A stretch of DNA of 64,000 bases. Source: Streptosporangiaceae bacterium NEAU-GS5. Its GTDB lineage: Bacteria; Actinomycetota; Actinomycetes; Streptosporangiales; Streptosporangiaceae. How positions within the stretch are numbered: position 1 is the stretch's first letter; each line of letters opens with the position of its first letter. The DNA is taken from the NCBI GenBank assembly GCA_017592665.1, contig JAGFNW010000008.1, forward strand, positions 1 to 64,000, given 5' to 3'. The notes under the pieces were generated by a model that saw only the letters and a program-made list of their open reading frames with translations, did no database searches and had not been told where the DNA came from. A program made the position numbers and the translations under genes. This document shows positions 53,081-61,778 of this stretch, piece by piece.

Positions 53081-54139
53081 TTAGCTGACCTTCCAGCGCG
53101 TCCAGCGCTGCACGAGCGCGTCGGTGTTGGCGATCCACCACTTCTTGTCCTGCTCGAGCAGCCGGCCGCGGTCGGGCAGGAAGGCGTTGAACAGCTTCTG
53201 CATGGGGGTGTACGGAATGGAGTTGACGTCGATGTCGGTGCGCGCCGGGGCCACGCCGGTCAGCTGCGCGTACGCCTTGGCCTGCGCGGGCGCGGTGACG
53301 AAGGCGAGGGCCTGCTGGGCCAGCTGCTTGTGGGCCGAGCCCTTGGGGATGACCAGCACGCCGATGTCGGTGGTGGTGAAGTCCCAGACGGGCTTCAGGT
53401 TGGCGCCGCTGTTGGCGGTGGCGATCAGCCGGGCGGTCACCGTCATCACCATGGAGGCCTGGTGGTCCACGAGCATCTGCTGGACCGCGCCGTAGCTGGG
53501 GGCGAAGATCAGCGAGTCCTTGATCGTGTCGAGCTTGCGGAACGCCCGGTCGACGTCCAGCGGGTAGATCTTGTCGAGCGGCACGCCGTCGGCCACCAGA
53601 GCGGCTTCCAGCAGGCCGTTCTTGACGTAGTCCTGCACGATCCGCTTGCCTGGGTAGCGCTTGGTGTCGAAGAAGTCCTCGATCTTGCTGGGCGGCTCGA
53701 TCGGGTAGTCGTCGGCGTTGTAGCCGAAGACGTTCGCGTAGCGGTAGGTCGGCACGAAGCAGTCGTGCGTCGTGCCGGGCGGGAACTTGGAGCGGTCGAG
53801 ACTCGGGTCGTCGAGCTTCTCGAACAGCTTGCCGCAGTAGGCCCCGGCGTAGATCCAGCTCATGTTGGCCAGATCCCACGTGGTCCTGCCGGCCGCGACC
53901 ATGGTCTTCACCTGGGCGGGCTCGGCCGGGTTGACGTTGACGAACGCCGTGCCCGTCTGCTTGGTGAAGGGCTGCTGCAGCGCCTTCTTCTCGTCCTCCT
54001 GGAACTGGCCGCCGGTGCTCGCCCAGGTCAGGGACTTACCGCCGGCGGCCGTGCCGCCGCTCGCCCCGCCACAGGCCGCCACGGCGAGCAGGAGCGCGCC
54101 CGCCGCGAAGGTGGCGGGAAGCCGCCGCTTGTACCTCAT
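53081..54139 (-). CDS. ABC importer solute-binding lipoprotein, PotD-type
   Basis: The 352-aa product has a lipoprotein signal: RYKRR, a hydrophobic core and the lipobox LAVAAC-G, so it is anchored outside the membrane. The mature part is a periplasmic-binding-protein fold of the PotD/AfuA kind, with SLTWASTGGQFQEDEKKAL near the start and the hinge region YGAVQQMLVDHQASMVM. Ligand cannot be deduced; members bind polyamines, amino acids, organic acids or phosphonates. The ATG at 54139 gives a normal signal peptide. It is the first structural gene of the eight-gene operon, 67 bases after the IclR stop. Confidence 0.93.
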   Translation of the reverse strand: MRYKRRLPATFAAGALLLAVAACGGASGGTAAGGKSLTWASTGGQFQEDEKKALQQPFTKQTGTAFVNVNPAEPAQVKTMVAAGRTTWDLANMSWIYAGAYCGKLFEKLDDPSLDRSKFPPGTTHDCFVPTYRYANVFGYNADDYPIEPPSKIEDFFDTKRYPGKRIVQDYVKNGLLEAALVADGVPLDKIYPLDVDRAFRKLDTIKDSLIFAPSYGAVQQMLVDHQASMVMTVTARLIATANSGANLKPVWDFTTTDIGVLVIPKGSAHKQLAQQALAFVTAPAQAKAYAQLTGVAPARTDIDVNSIPYTPMQKLFNAFLPDRGRLLEQDKKWWIANTDALVQRWTRWKVS

Positions 54140-54206
54140 GTTCGTGCCTTTCTTCGCACTGATCGCCGCGATTTCCGGGTCGCCCCGCCACCCGTGTGCC
54201 GTCGCG

Positions 54207-54983
54207 TCAGTCACTCGCGGTCTCCCGCGAGGCCCGCAACGCCTGTGTTATCGACTGGGCCCCTTCACGCAGGACCATCACGACGTCGCTGTCGTCGTCC
54301 TCCGGGACGAGCGAGGTCACGCCGACCACCGCCAATGTGGCGATGACCATGCCCTCGGCGTCCCGGACGGGCACGGCGACGGCCCGTACGCCTTCGGAGG
54401 CGCTGGATCGGATCGCGACGCCGATCCGGCGTACCTCCTCGAGCTGCCAGCCCTCCTCGTGGGTGGGCTCCCGCTCCGCCTCGCGATAGCGGGGGTGGAA
54501 GGATTCCCGCTGGAACGCGCGGAACACGGCGTCCTGCGCGGTCCCGGGCCGCAGCGTCGAACCGACCCTTATGGAGACGTGCGCGGTCCGGCTGCTGTCC
54601 TCGAGGACCTGCGCCACGACGGGACACCGGCCGTTCCAGATGCTCAGCACGACCGTGTGCCGCACCCGGTTGCTCACCCGCTCCATGATCGGGCGGGCCA
54701 GGTTGACCACGCCGAGCCTGGAGAGGGCCATGGTGCCGAGCTCGGCGAGCAGCGTGCCGAACTCGTAGCGGTTGCGGTCGCGGCGCTGGAGCAGGCCGTG
54801 GTTCTCCATGGACGCCAGATAGCGGTGGGCCGTGGACTTGCCGACCCCCAGCTCGGCGGCCGCCGAGACCATGTCGATGCCGCCGGTCTCGCCGAGGAGC
54901 CGCAGGAGCTGCGCGACCCGTGCGACGACCTGGATGTCACCACTGGGGATCTCCAGGTGTCTGGGCTCAGTGTGGGGTGCCAC
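54207..54983 (-). CDS. IclR-family transcriptional regulator
   Basis: The 258-aa protein has an N-terminal winged helix-turn-helix (VARVAQLLRLL, then MVSAAAELGVGKSTAHRYLASMENHGLLQR) and a C-terminal IclR effector domain with LGTMALSRLG, RVGSTLRPGTAQDAVFRAF and VAVPVRDAEG. Members are repressors or activators that sense the pathway substrate. The start is a GTG at 54983 with GGAGG ten bases upstream; several upstream in-frame codons are possible. It lies between the two divergent catabolic operons, upstream of the importer genes. The palindrome over the promoter at 55142 is its likely target. Confidence 0.93.
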   Translation of the reverse strand: MAPHTEPRHLEIPSGDIQVVARVAQLLRLLGETGGIDMVSAAAELGVGKSTAHRYLASMENHGLLQRRDRNRYEFGTLLAELGTMALSRLGVVNLARPIMERVSNRVRHTVVLSIWNGRCPVVAQVLEDSSRTAHVSIRVGSTLRPGTAQDAVFRAFQRESFHPRYREAEREPTHEEGWQLEEVRRIGVAIRSSASEGVRAVAVPVRDAEGMVIATLAVVGVTSLVPEDDDSDVVMVLREGAQSITQALRASRETASD

Positions 54984-55141
54984 CGTGCGGGCTCCTCCCG
55001 GCTGGTGTCGGAGCGCCCGTCCCGGAGTGCGGGGCGGGCGTCCTTCAATCCGATATGAGCGGACTGTAGACGAGGACATCGCTGTTAAGTCAAGGTTTCC
55101 GGCGGATTTTCGTGCGGAGAAATTTCCGGACATAAGACGCT

Positions 55142-55171
55142 CTTGACGCGTCAAGCACCCATCTTTACTGT
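55142..55171 (+). promoter_or_regulatory. Promoter and probable IclR operator of the aldolase operon
   Basis: TTGACG (55143-55148) and TACTGT (55166-55171) are 17 bases apart, a good sigma-70-type promoter. The perfect 14-bp palindrome CTTGACGCGTCAAG (55142-55155) covers the -35 box. A half-site-like GTCAAG lies upstream at about 55096. Binding here would block RNA polymerase, which fits the adjacent IclR gene. Confidence 0.8.
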
Positions 55172-55177
55172 GGCCGC

Positions 55178-55194
55178 ATCCCGGAAAACGGGAT
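55178..55194. promoter_or_regulatory. Inverted repeat in the 5' leader
   Basis: ATCCCG-GAAAA-CGGGAT is a perfect 6-bp inverted repeat with a 5-base loop near the predicted transcription start. It may be a second operator or a small mRNA-stabilising hairpin. It is too small to be a terminator or riboswitch by itself. Confidence 0.55.
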
Positions 55195-55228
55195 AAGCAT
55201 CCCGTATGACAGAACCAAGGGGCGGCAC

Positions 55229-55990
55229 ATGCGCATGCTCGAACGGCTCCGCGGCGCGGATCGATGCCTGGTCGGCACCTGGGTGAAGATCCCGGCGCTG
55301 GAGACCGTCGAACTCCTGGCGCGGGCGGGCTACGACTTCGTCGTCATCGACATGGAGCACGCACCGATGACCCTGGAGTCGGCCTATCGGGCCGTCGTGG
55401 TCGCCCAGGGCCTCGGCGTCCACACCCTCGTACGGGTGCCCGACGCCGGTGGCAGCCACCTGCAGCGGGTCCTCGACATCGGCGCCGACGGCATCCTCGT
55501 GCCGCACGTCACCGGCCGCGCCGACGCCGAGCGGGCGATCGGCGGCATGCTGTTCCCGCCGAACGGAACGCGGGGCATGGGCGCCACGTCCAGAGCCGGC
55601 GCCTGGGGCCTCGACGACACGGCCGGCTACCTGCGCCGCGGCGACGACGAGACGCTGCGCATCCCGCAGATCGAGGATCTGGGCGCGCTGGAAGACGCCG
55701 AGGCGATCCTCGGCACCCCCGGCCTCAACGGCGTCTTCCTCGGCATGGGCGACCTCACCCTGTCCACCGGGCTGCCGGCCGACGACCCCGGCCTGCGGCG
55801 GCTCACCGATCGCCTGCTGGGCCTGGCCAAGGCCCGCGACCTGCCCGTCGGCACGGCGATCCGCGACGCCGCGGGCGCACGCGCCGCGGCCGGCCGCGGC
55901 TTCTCCTTCGTCATGATCAGCAACGACGCGAGCATCTTCGGCGCGGCCGCCGCGGAGATCCGCCGCGCCGCCGGCCCCCTCGAGTTCTGA
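55229..55990 (+). CDS. HpcH/HpaI-type class II aldolase (2-keto acid aldolase)
   Basis: The 253-aa TIM-barrel protein has the family features LVGTWVKIPALETVELLARAG, YDFVVIDMEHAPM (metal-binding region), RVPDAGGSHLQRVLDIGADGILVPHV and RGMGATSRAGAWG. Members cleave 4-hydroxy-2-keto acids to pyruvate plus an aldehyde, using a divalent metal. The EhhxxGxxD-like acidic pair near IPQIEDLGALEDAE matches the metal ligand IQIE. It is the first gene of the plus-strand operon and is led by AAGGGGC. In this pathway it probably does the final carbon-carbon cleavage. Confidence 0.93.
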   Translation: MRMLERLRGADRCLVGTWVKIPALETVELLARAGYDFVVIDMEHAPMTLESAYRAVVVAQGLGVHTLVRVPDAGGSHLQRVLDIGADGILVPHVTGRADAERAIGGMLFPPNGTRGMGATSRAGAWGLDDTAGYLRRGDDETLRIPQIEDLGALEDAEAILGTPGLNGVFLGMGDLTLSTGLPADDPGLRRLTDRLLGLAKARDLPVGTAIRDAAGARAAAGRGFSFVMISNDASIFGAAAAEIRRAAGPLEF

Positions 55991-56028
55991 CGTCCCGGAT
56001 TTCTGACGCCCCGGTAAAGGAGCACCAC

Positions 56029-56973
56029 ATGCCGTACGACCCGAGCGACGCACGCTCGGCCCTGCCCACGGCGCCCGTGACGGGTGCCGTGCCGGGCGCC
56101 GGCCCCGCCGCCGACGCCGACCACGTCAAGTTCTACCAGCTCACCCCGGCCGTCACCGCCGGCAAGACCCACACCTGGTACGGCCGCAGCCAGCACCTGA
56201 TCATCGGCTACACCACGCTGGACGGGGAGACCGAGTTCGACCTGCCGGGCGCCTCCGGCGAGCACGCCGACGAGTGCGGCCTGCTGATGCCGGAGACCAC
56301 CACCACCGCGTGGATCACCCTGGGCTCCGAGACGGGCGAGGAGACCACCGAGGTTCCCGGCGGCACGCTCACCTTCGTGCCCCCGCGCGAGGGCCGCGTA
56401 CGGCTCGGCGGCCGGGGCCGGGTCATCACGATCTTCACGGCGCGCACGGCGCCCGAGCCGGTCCGGGCCGCCAACGAGACGTCCTACCAGGAGCCGCACG
56501 CCAACGTCGGGCCGCTCACCGCCTGGCCCGGCCCGGTCGGCGGCCCCCGGCTGCGCACCTACGACCTCGACGTGCCGGGCCTGGCCGAGCCGCCGTTCCG
56601 GCTGTTCCGTTGCTCGACGTTCATGGTGAACTACGTCCACCCGCGCACCGGCCCGCGTGACACCACCAGGATGTCCCCGCACACGCACGCCGACTTCGAG
56701 CAGTGCTCGCTGATCCTCGAGGGCGACTACATCCACCACCTGCGCTGGCCCTGGACCACCGATCTCCGCGAGTGGCGTGAGGACCAGCACGAGATGTGCG
56801 GCAGCCCGTCGCTGACCGTCATCCCTCCCCCGGCGCTTCACACGAGCCAGGCGATCGGCGCGGGGACCAACCACCTGATCGACATCTTCGCCCCGCCCCG
56901 GATGGACTTCTCCACGATGGACGGCTGGGTCCTGAACGCCGCCGACTATCCGATGCCGGGAGACGGGCGATGA
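56029..56973 (+). CDS. Bicupin protein of unknown substrate
   Basis: The 314-aa protein looks like two cupin domains. The C-terminal one has SPHTHADFEQCSLIL, a metal-binding HxHxxxxE, and a later His in PPALHTSQAIG. The N-terminal half (from YGRSQHLIIGY) has lost most ligands. Family members include dioxygenases, isomerases and sugar-modifying enzymes, so only a metal-dependent ring-cleavage or isomerase role can be suggested. AAAGGAG lies eight bases before the ATG at 56029. It lies 38 bases after the aldolase gene and its stop overlaps the next ATG (ATGA). Confidence 0.75.
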   Translation: MPYDPSDARSALPTAPVTGAVPGAGPAADADHVKFYQLTPAVTAGKTHTWYGRSQHLIIGYTTLDGETEFDLPGASGEHADECGLLMPETTTTAWITLGSETGEETTEVPGGTLTFVPPREGRVRLGGRGRVITIFTARTAPEPVRAANETSYQEPHANVGPLTAWPGPVGGPRLRTYDLDVPGLAEPPFRLFRCSTFMVNYVHPRTGPRDTTRMSPHTHADFEQCSLILEGDYIHHLRWPWTTDLREWREDQHEMCGSPSLTVIPPPALHTSQAIGAGTNHLIDIFAPPRMDFSTMDGWVLNAADYPMPGDGR

Positions 56974-57542
56974 CCAGACTCGCCCGTTTCGAGGTCGCCG
57001 AGCTGGACGCCGAGCAGCGCGAGGTCTACGACCGGCTGCTGAGCCGCCGCTCGGGGAAGCCGCAGCCCTATCCCCTCGTGGACGACCGAGGCCGGCTGGA
57101 AGGCCCCACCAACGCCTGGCTGCTCAGCCCGCCCGTGGCCGAGGCGTTCGAGCGGCTCGGCGCGGCCATCCGGTTCGACCTGTCGCTCGGCCACCGCATC
57201 CGCGAGATCGTGACGCTTCAGGTGGCCCGGCATCGCGACAGCCCGTACGAGAAGTACGCGCACCGGCTCAGCGCGCCGCTCGCGGGCCTGTCCGCCGAAG
57301 AGATCGACGACCTGTGCGCGGGCCGCGACCCCGGCCTCTCCGACGAGGGCGAACGCCTCGCGCACGCCGTGACGCGTGCTCTGATCGAGGCGGGCGACCT
57401 GGACGACGAGACCTATGACAAGGCCGTCGCGCTGCTCGGAGCCCGCGGCCTGTTCGAGATCACCGTGCTCGTCGGCTACTACGAGATGACCGCGACCCAG
57501 CTCGCCGTCTTCGGCGCCCGGCCGCCCGACGAGGCCGAATGA
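56970..57542 (+). CDS. CMD-family (carboxymuconolactone decarboxylase-like) protein
   Basis: The 190-aa AhpD-fold protein has LGHRIREIVTLQVARH, the first helix of the CMD domain, then YEKYAHRLSAPLAGLS, and ELVG-like FEITVLVGYYEMTATQLAVFG at the end. The redox CxxC of AhpD is missing, so a hydrolase or decarboxylase role is more likely. It is coupled to the bicupin gene by a four-base ATGA overlap and overlaps the monooxygenase gene by four bases, so translation of the three is linked. Confidence 0.85.
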   Translation: MTRLARFEVAELDAEQREVYDRLLSRRSGKPQPYPLVDDRGRLEGPTNAWLLSPPVAEAFERLGAAIRFDLSLGHRIREIVTLQVARHRDSPYEKYAHRLSAPLAGLSAEEIDDLCAGRDPGLSDEGERLAHAVTRALIEAGDLDDETYDKAVALLGARGLFEITVLVGYYEMTATQLAVFGARPPDEAE

Positions 57543-58984
57543 TCGCGATCATCGGTGGCGGCTTCGGCGGGATCGCCGCCGCGGTGAAGCTGCGCAAGGC
57601 GGGGATCACCGATTTCACCGTCTTCGAGCAGTCGCCGGGCCCCGGCGGCACCTGGTGGGACAACCGCTATCCCGGGTGCGAGGTCGACATCCCCTCCCAC
57701 GCGTACTCCTTCTCCTTCGCCCCCCACGACTGGCCGCGCACCCATGCCACCCAGCCCGAACTGCAGGCCTACGCCGAGTCCGTGCTCGACCGGTTCGAGC
57801 TGCGGCCCCGATTCCGGTTCGGCGTCCGGGTGGAGTCGGTCACCTGGGACGAGGAGACAGGGTGCTATCGGGTGCGGACCAGCGACGGCGCCGAGCGGCC
57901 GTATCGGTTCGTCATCAGCGCCGTCGGACTGCTGAGCGTGCCGAGCTACCCCGCCTGGCCGGGGCTGGCCGACTTCGGTGGCCGCTGCTTCCACACCTCC
58001 CGGTGGCAGGAGGAGGTGGATCTTACGGGCAAGCGGGTCGCCATCGTCGGCACGGGCTCCACCTCGGTCCAGATCGTGCCGGCCATCGCCCCGTTGGCCG
58101 AACGACTGCAGGTCTTCCAGCGCGAGCCCGGCTGGGTGGAGCCGAAGGGAGAACGGGCGTTCAGCCCTGCCGAGCGGACCCGTTTCCAGCGGTTTCCCGC
58201 GCTGCGCCGGCTCTACAGGTTCAGGCTGTTCGTCCAGTCCACGCGCCGCTTCAAGGCGTACGACGCGAGGGGGACGGCCCAGCGCCGGATGCGCGAGCTG
58301 TGCCTGAACTACATCGCCGCCACAGTGCAGGACCCGGCGACCCGGGCCGCGGTGACGCCGTCGTATCCGTGGGGGTGCAAACGGCCCATCTTCGCCAGTG
58401 GCTTCTATCCCGCCCTCAACCGCCCGAACGTGGAACTGGTCCCGCACGCGGTCAAAGAGATCAAGCCGTACGGAGTCGTCGACGAACGCGGAACCGTGCA
58501 CGAGACGGACGTCCTCATCCTGAGCACCGGCTTCCAGCCGACCCGATTCCTGGCCCAGTTCGCGGTGAAGGGGCGGAACGGACAGGACCTTCAGGACTTC
58601 TGGGGCGACCGGCCGCGCGCCGTGCTGGGCGCCACCGTGCCCGGCTTCCCCAACTTCTTCATCCTCTACGGCCCGAACACCAACGGCGGCTTCTCCATCA
58701 TCGCCCAGCTCGAACGGCAGGCCGAGATCGCGGCGCGAGCCATCCGCACGGTGCTGCGCGGGCGCGGCACGCTGGTGGACACCCGCCCGGCCGCGCTGGA
58801 GCGCTATGTGCGCTGGCTGGACCGCCAGTTCGGATCGCACGCCTCGGCCATGGACGCCGGGTGCCGCAACTACTACCACTCGCCGTCGGGGGCCAACGTC
58901 ACCCAGTGGCCGCGCACCCACTTCGTCTACTACCTGATGTGCCGGATCGTGCCCCGGTTCGCCCTGGTCTACCGGAAGCGGTGA
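57539..58984 (+). CDS. Flavin-containing Baeyer-Villiger-type monooxygenase
   Basis: The 481-aa protein has an FAD-binding IIGGGFGGIAA at the very start, GGTWWDNRYPGCEVD (a hallmark of BVMOs), the BVMO fingerprint FGGRCFHTSRW (FxGxxxHTxxW), and a second Rossmann motif VGTGSTSVQ for NADPH. It inserts an oxygen beside a ketone to give an ester or lactone. It is followed by an MBL-fold lactonase-like gene, which could open such a lactone. The ATG overlaps the CMD gene stop (ATGA). The absence of signal or membrane segments puts it in the cytoplasm. Confidence 0.93.
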   Translation: MIAIIGGGFGGIAAAVKLRKAGITDFTVFEQSPGPGGTWWDNRYPGCEVDIPSHAYSFSFAPHDWPRTHATQPELQAYAESVLDRFELRPRFRFGVRVESVTWDEETGCYRVRTSDGAERPYRFVISAVGLLSVPSYPAWPGLADFGGRCFHTSRWQEEVDLTGKRVAIVGTGSTSVQIVPAIAPLAERLQVFQREPGWVEPKGERAFSPAERTRFQRFPALRRLYRFRLFVQSTRRFKAYDARGTAQRRMRELCLNYIAATVQDPATRAAVTPSYPWGCKRPIFASGFYPALNRPNVELVPHAVKEIKPYGVVDERGTVHETDVLILSTGFQPTRFLAQFAVKGRNGQDLQDFWGDRPRAVLGATVPGFPNFFILYGPNTNGGFSIIAQLERQAEIAARAIRTVLRGRGTLVDTRPAALERYVRWLDRQFGSHASAMDAGCRNYYHSPSGANVTQWPRTHFVYYLMCRIVPRFALVYRKR

Positions 58985-58991
58985 GGCGCGG

Positions 58992-59777
58992 ATGCCGTAC
59001 GAAGTGCTCGCCGTCCGCTACGCGACCCGGCAGGCGCGGGCGAGCGAGGTGTACGCGAACCACGCGGCCTATGGAGAGCCCGACCACCCGATCCGGATGG
59101 ACTACTTCTTCTGGCTGCTCCGCCGCGCGGGCCGGACGATTGTCGTCGACACCGGCTTCACGCCCGAGGTGGGCCAGGCCCGCGGCCGTACCACCCTGTG
59201 CGCCCCGCCGGACGCGCTCGCCCGGCTGGGCGTCGGCCCGGACGACGTGGACACCGTCGTGATCACCCATGCGCACTACGACCACACGGGGCACGTGGCG
59301 CTCTTCCCCCGCGCGGACATCGTGATCAGCGCACGCGAACTGGCCTTCTGGACCGGCACGTACGCCGGGCGGGCGCAGTTCGCGCACTCGGCTGAGGCGG
59401 CCGACCTCGACACGCTGCGCCGGCTCGACGCCGCCGGCCGGGTGACCCGCGTCGGCGGCCGATGTGAGATCGCGCCCGGCCTCGAACTGGTCGACGTCGG
59501 CGGGCACACCCCCGGCCAGCTGGTCGCGCTCGCCGACGGCGAAGGCGGGCCGGTGGTGCTCGCCTCCGACGCCGTGCACTACTACGACGAGCTCGACCTC
59601 GACCGGCCGTTCGGCGTCTACGCCGACCTGGCGGGCATGTACCGGGGCTTCGACACCGTACGTGAGCTGGCCGCCGAATCCGGTGGCGCCGTGGTGGCCG
59701 GGCACGACCCGGCCGTGCTGACCCGCTTCACCCCCTGGGACGCGGCCGACCCAGGATTCGCGGTCCGGGCCGGCTGA
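58992..59777 (+). CDS. MBL-fold hydrolase (lactonase-like), plus-arm copy
   Basis: The 261-aa metallo-beta-lactamase-fold protein has THAHYDHTGH (HxHxDH), GGHTPGQLV, an Asp in LASDAVHYYDE and a last His in VAGHDPAV. It is a paralogue of the protein at 48458 over its whole length. Relatives include quorum-quenching AHL lactonases, but in this operon a lactone made by the BVMO upstream is the better substrate guess. It starts seven bases after the BVMO stop. Confidence 0.92.
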   Translation: MPYEVLAVRYATRQARASEVYANHAAYGEPDHPIRMDYFFWLLRRAGRTIVVDTGFTPEVGQARGRTTLCAPPDALARLGVGPDDVDTVVITHAHYDHTGHVALFPRADIVISARELAFWTGTYAGRAQFAHSAEAADLDTLRRLDAAGRVTRVGGRCEIAPGLELVDVGGHTPGQLVALADGEGGPVVLASDAVHYYDELDLDRPFGVYADLAGMYRGFDTVRELAAESGGAVVAGHDPAVLTRFTPWDAADPGFAVRAG

Positions 59778-59790
59778 AAGGAGTTACGGC

Positions 59791-60639
59791 TTGAACAGGA
59801 GATTCGACGGCGCCGTCGCCGTCGTGACCGGCGCGGGATCGGGCATCGGCGCGGCCAGCGCGCGACGGCTCTCGGAGGAGGGCGCGTCGGTGGTCCTCGT
59901 CGACGTCGCCGAGGACGCCGTGCGGAGCGTCGCGGAGGCCCTGCCCGGCCCGGCGCTCGCCGTACGCGGAGACGTCTCCAGCGAAGACGACACCGACGCC
60001 TACCTCGCCGCGGCCGTCGACCGGTTCGGCCGGGTCGACCTGCACCACCTGAACGCCGGCATCGTCGGCACGTTCGACCGGCTCCCGGACATCCCCGTCG
60101 CGGACTTCGATCGCATCGTGGCGGTCAACCTGCGCGGGGCGTTCCTGGGCGTGCGCGGCGCGTTCCGCCAGTACGCCCGGCAGGGCGCGGGTGGCGCCAT
60201 CGTCATCACCGCGTCCATCGCGAGCCTGCGCGGCAGCCACGACCTGCTGGCGTACGAGTCGTCCAAGCACGGCGTGCTCGGCGTCATGCGGGGCGCCGCC
60301 ATGTACGGCGGCCCGCAGGGGGTGCGGGTGAACGCGGTAGCGCCCGGCCTGGTGCCCACGGGCCTGTTCGCCGCCTCGGGCGACGTGCCGGGGGCGGGCG
60401 ACGACATCCTGCGGCGCGGCAACACCGTGCCGCAGCGCCGCACCGGCTCGCCGGAGGAGGTCGCCGCCGCCGTCGCGTTCCTGCTCAGCGACGACGCCTC
60501 CTATGTGAACGGCGAGGTGCTGTCGGTGGACGGGGGCTCCGCCTGGGTGAACACCGTACGGCCCGGCGGCGGGGCGGGCGCCTGGGACCCACGCCCCATC
60601 GACGCCGCCGCCCGCGTGATCCCGGAGCGCACCGCATGA
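59791..60639 (+). CDS. SDR-family oxidoreductase, plus-arm copy
   Basis: The 282-aa classical SDR has TGAGSGIG, HLNAG, Ser in TASIASLRG and YESSK. The acidic residue after strand two (LVDVAED) suggests NAD. It is paralogous to the SDR at 47661, sharing DLHHLNAG, SKHGVLG, AAMYGGP and the tail GGGAGAW. It starts with TTG at 59791, supported by AAAGGAG seven bases upstream. It overlaps the next gene by four bases. Probable role: alcohol or aldehyde oxidation in the degradation route. Confidence 0.92.
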   Translation: MNRRFDGAVAVVTGAGSGIGAASARRLSEEGASVVLVDVAEDAVRSVAEALPGPALAVRGDVSSEDDTDAYLAAAVDRFGRVDLHHLNAGIVGTFDRLPDIPVADFDRIVAVNLRGAFLGVRGAFRQYARQGAGGAIVITASIASLRGSHDLLAYESSKHGVLGVMRGAAMYGGPQGVRVNAVAPGLVPTGLFAASGDVPGAGDDILRRGNTVPQRRTGSPEEVAAAVAFLLSDDASYVNGEVLSVDGGSAWVNTVRPGGGAGAWDPRPIDAAARVIPERTA

Positions 60640-61778
60640 CCGAGCAGCCCGAGACACCGGAGACGACCGAAACCAGGACGACCGGGACCGAGACGCTGGA
60701 GACGCCAGAGAACGGGACGACCGGGACCGAGACGCCGGAGGCCGAGACGACCGGGACCGAGACGCCGGAGAACGGGACGACCGAGACCGAGACGCCGGAG
60801 GCCGAGACGCCCGGGACCGAGGCGACCCGAATGGGGACAACCGGAAGCGAGGCGACCGGAACCGAGGCGACCGGGACGGACGTGATCGGGTTCATCGGCC
60901 TTGGCAACATGGGCGGCAGGATCGCCCGGCGGCTGGCCGACGCGGGCCGGGCCGTACTCGGATATGACCCGGTGGCGGGCGCGGCCGAGCGAGCCGGCGC
61001 GACCGCGGCCGCCGACATCGCCGAAGTGGCGCGCACCGCCGGCCAGATCTTCCTGTCCCTCCCCGACGACCGGGTGGTCGAGGCCGTGACGTTCGGAGAG
61101 GGCGGCCTGCTCGCCGGCGTGCGGCCCGGTCAGATCGTGGTCGACCTCAGCACCTCCTCCCCCGCCTCGACCCGGCGCATCGCCGCGGCGCTGGCCGCGC
61201 GCGGCTGCGACCACCTCGACGCCGGGATCTCCGGCGGCGCGGCCGCGGCGGAGCGCGGGACCCTCACGCTCATGGTCGGCGGCGCGGAGCCGGTCCTCGA
61301 CCGAGTCCGGCCGACCCTTGAGCCCTTCGCCGCGAAGGTGTTCCACATGGGGTCTTCGGGGGCAGGCCATTCCGCCAAGCTGCTGAACAACTTCCTGAAC
61401 GCGGTAAGCCTGGCCGCCACCAGCGAGGCCATGGTCGCCGGGCGCAAAGCCGGGCTGGACCCACGCGTGCTGCTCGAGGTGCTGAACTCCTCGAGCGGCG
61501 CCAACTGGGCCACGGCCAACCGGTTCCCGCACATCGTGGAGGGAGATTATCTGGAGGGCGGACTCACCTCGACCTTGATGATCAAGGACGTGGTCCTCTA
61601 TGTCGACCATCTGGGCGACCTCGGCGTGCCCTCGCTGAACGCGGCCGGTCCGCTGGCCAGCTTCGGGCTCGCCGTCAGCCTTGGATACGCCGACGAGATC
61701 AGCAACCGCGTCGTGGACGCCATCGGCGACGTGGCCGGAGGAATCCGCCTTCAGGAACTTCACGAGAGGAACCCATGA
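60636..61778 (+). CDS. HIBADH-like NAD(P)-dependent dehydrogenase with a repeat-rich N-terminus
   Basis: The 380-aa protein has a low-complexity N-terminal extension of about 85 Thr/Glu/Pro/Gly residues, then a normal 3-hydroxyisobutyrate-dehydrogenase-like enzyme. The cofactor motif is GFIGLGNMGG, the substrate loop DAGISGGAAAAERGTLTLMVGG and the catalytic Lys in GAGHSAKLLNN. Such enzymes oxidise 3-hydroxy acids to semialdehydes or reduce the reverse. The extension (units like ENGTTGTETP and EAETTGTETP) is absent from relatives and is probably disordered; a later start, such as a GTG near base 60881, would leave it out, but the four-base overlap with the SDR gene favours the long form. Confidence 0.88.
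   Translation: MTEQPETPETTETRTTGTETLETPENGTTGTETPEAETTGTETPENGTTETETPEAETPGTEATRMGTTGSEATGTEATGTDVIGFIGLGNMGGRIARRLADAGRAVLGYDPVAGAAERAGATAAADIAEVARTAGQIFLSLPDDRVVEAVTFGEGGLLAGVRPGQIVVDLSTSSPASTRRIAAALAARGCDHLDAGISGGAAAAERGTLTLMVGGAEPVLDRVRPTLEPFAAKVFHMGSSGAGHSAKLLNNFLNAVSLAATSEAMVAGRKAGLDPRVLLEVLNSSSGANWATANRFPHIVEGDYLEGGLTSTLMIKDVVLYVDHLGDLGVPSLNAAGPLASFGLAVSLGYADEISNRVVDAIGDVAGGIRLQELHERNP
60660..60870 (+). repeat. Degenerate ~30-bp in-frame tandem repeat
   Basis: Degenerate units of about ten codons (ENGTTGTETP, EAETTGTETP, ENGTTETETP, EAETPGTEAT) fill the 5' end of the dehydrogenase gene. The period keeps the reading frame. The strand bias is G and A rich. Confidence 0.8.

Noticed and set aside
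55178-55194. Riboswitch in the aldolase operon leader.
   Set aside because: Only one 6-bp hairpin is visible in a leader of about 50 bases, too little for a known riboswitch class.
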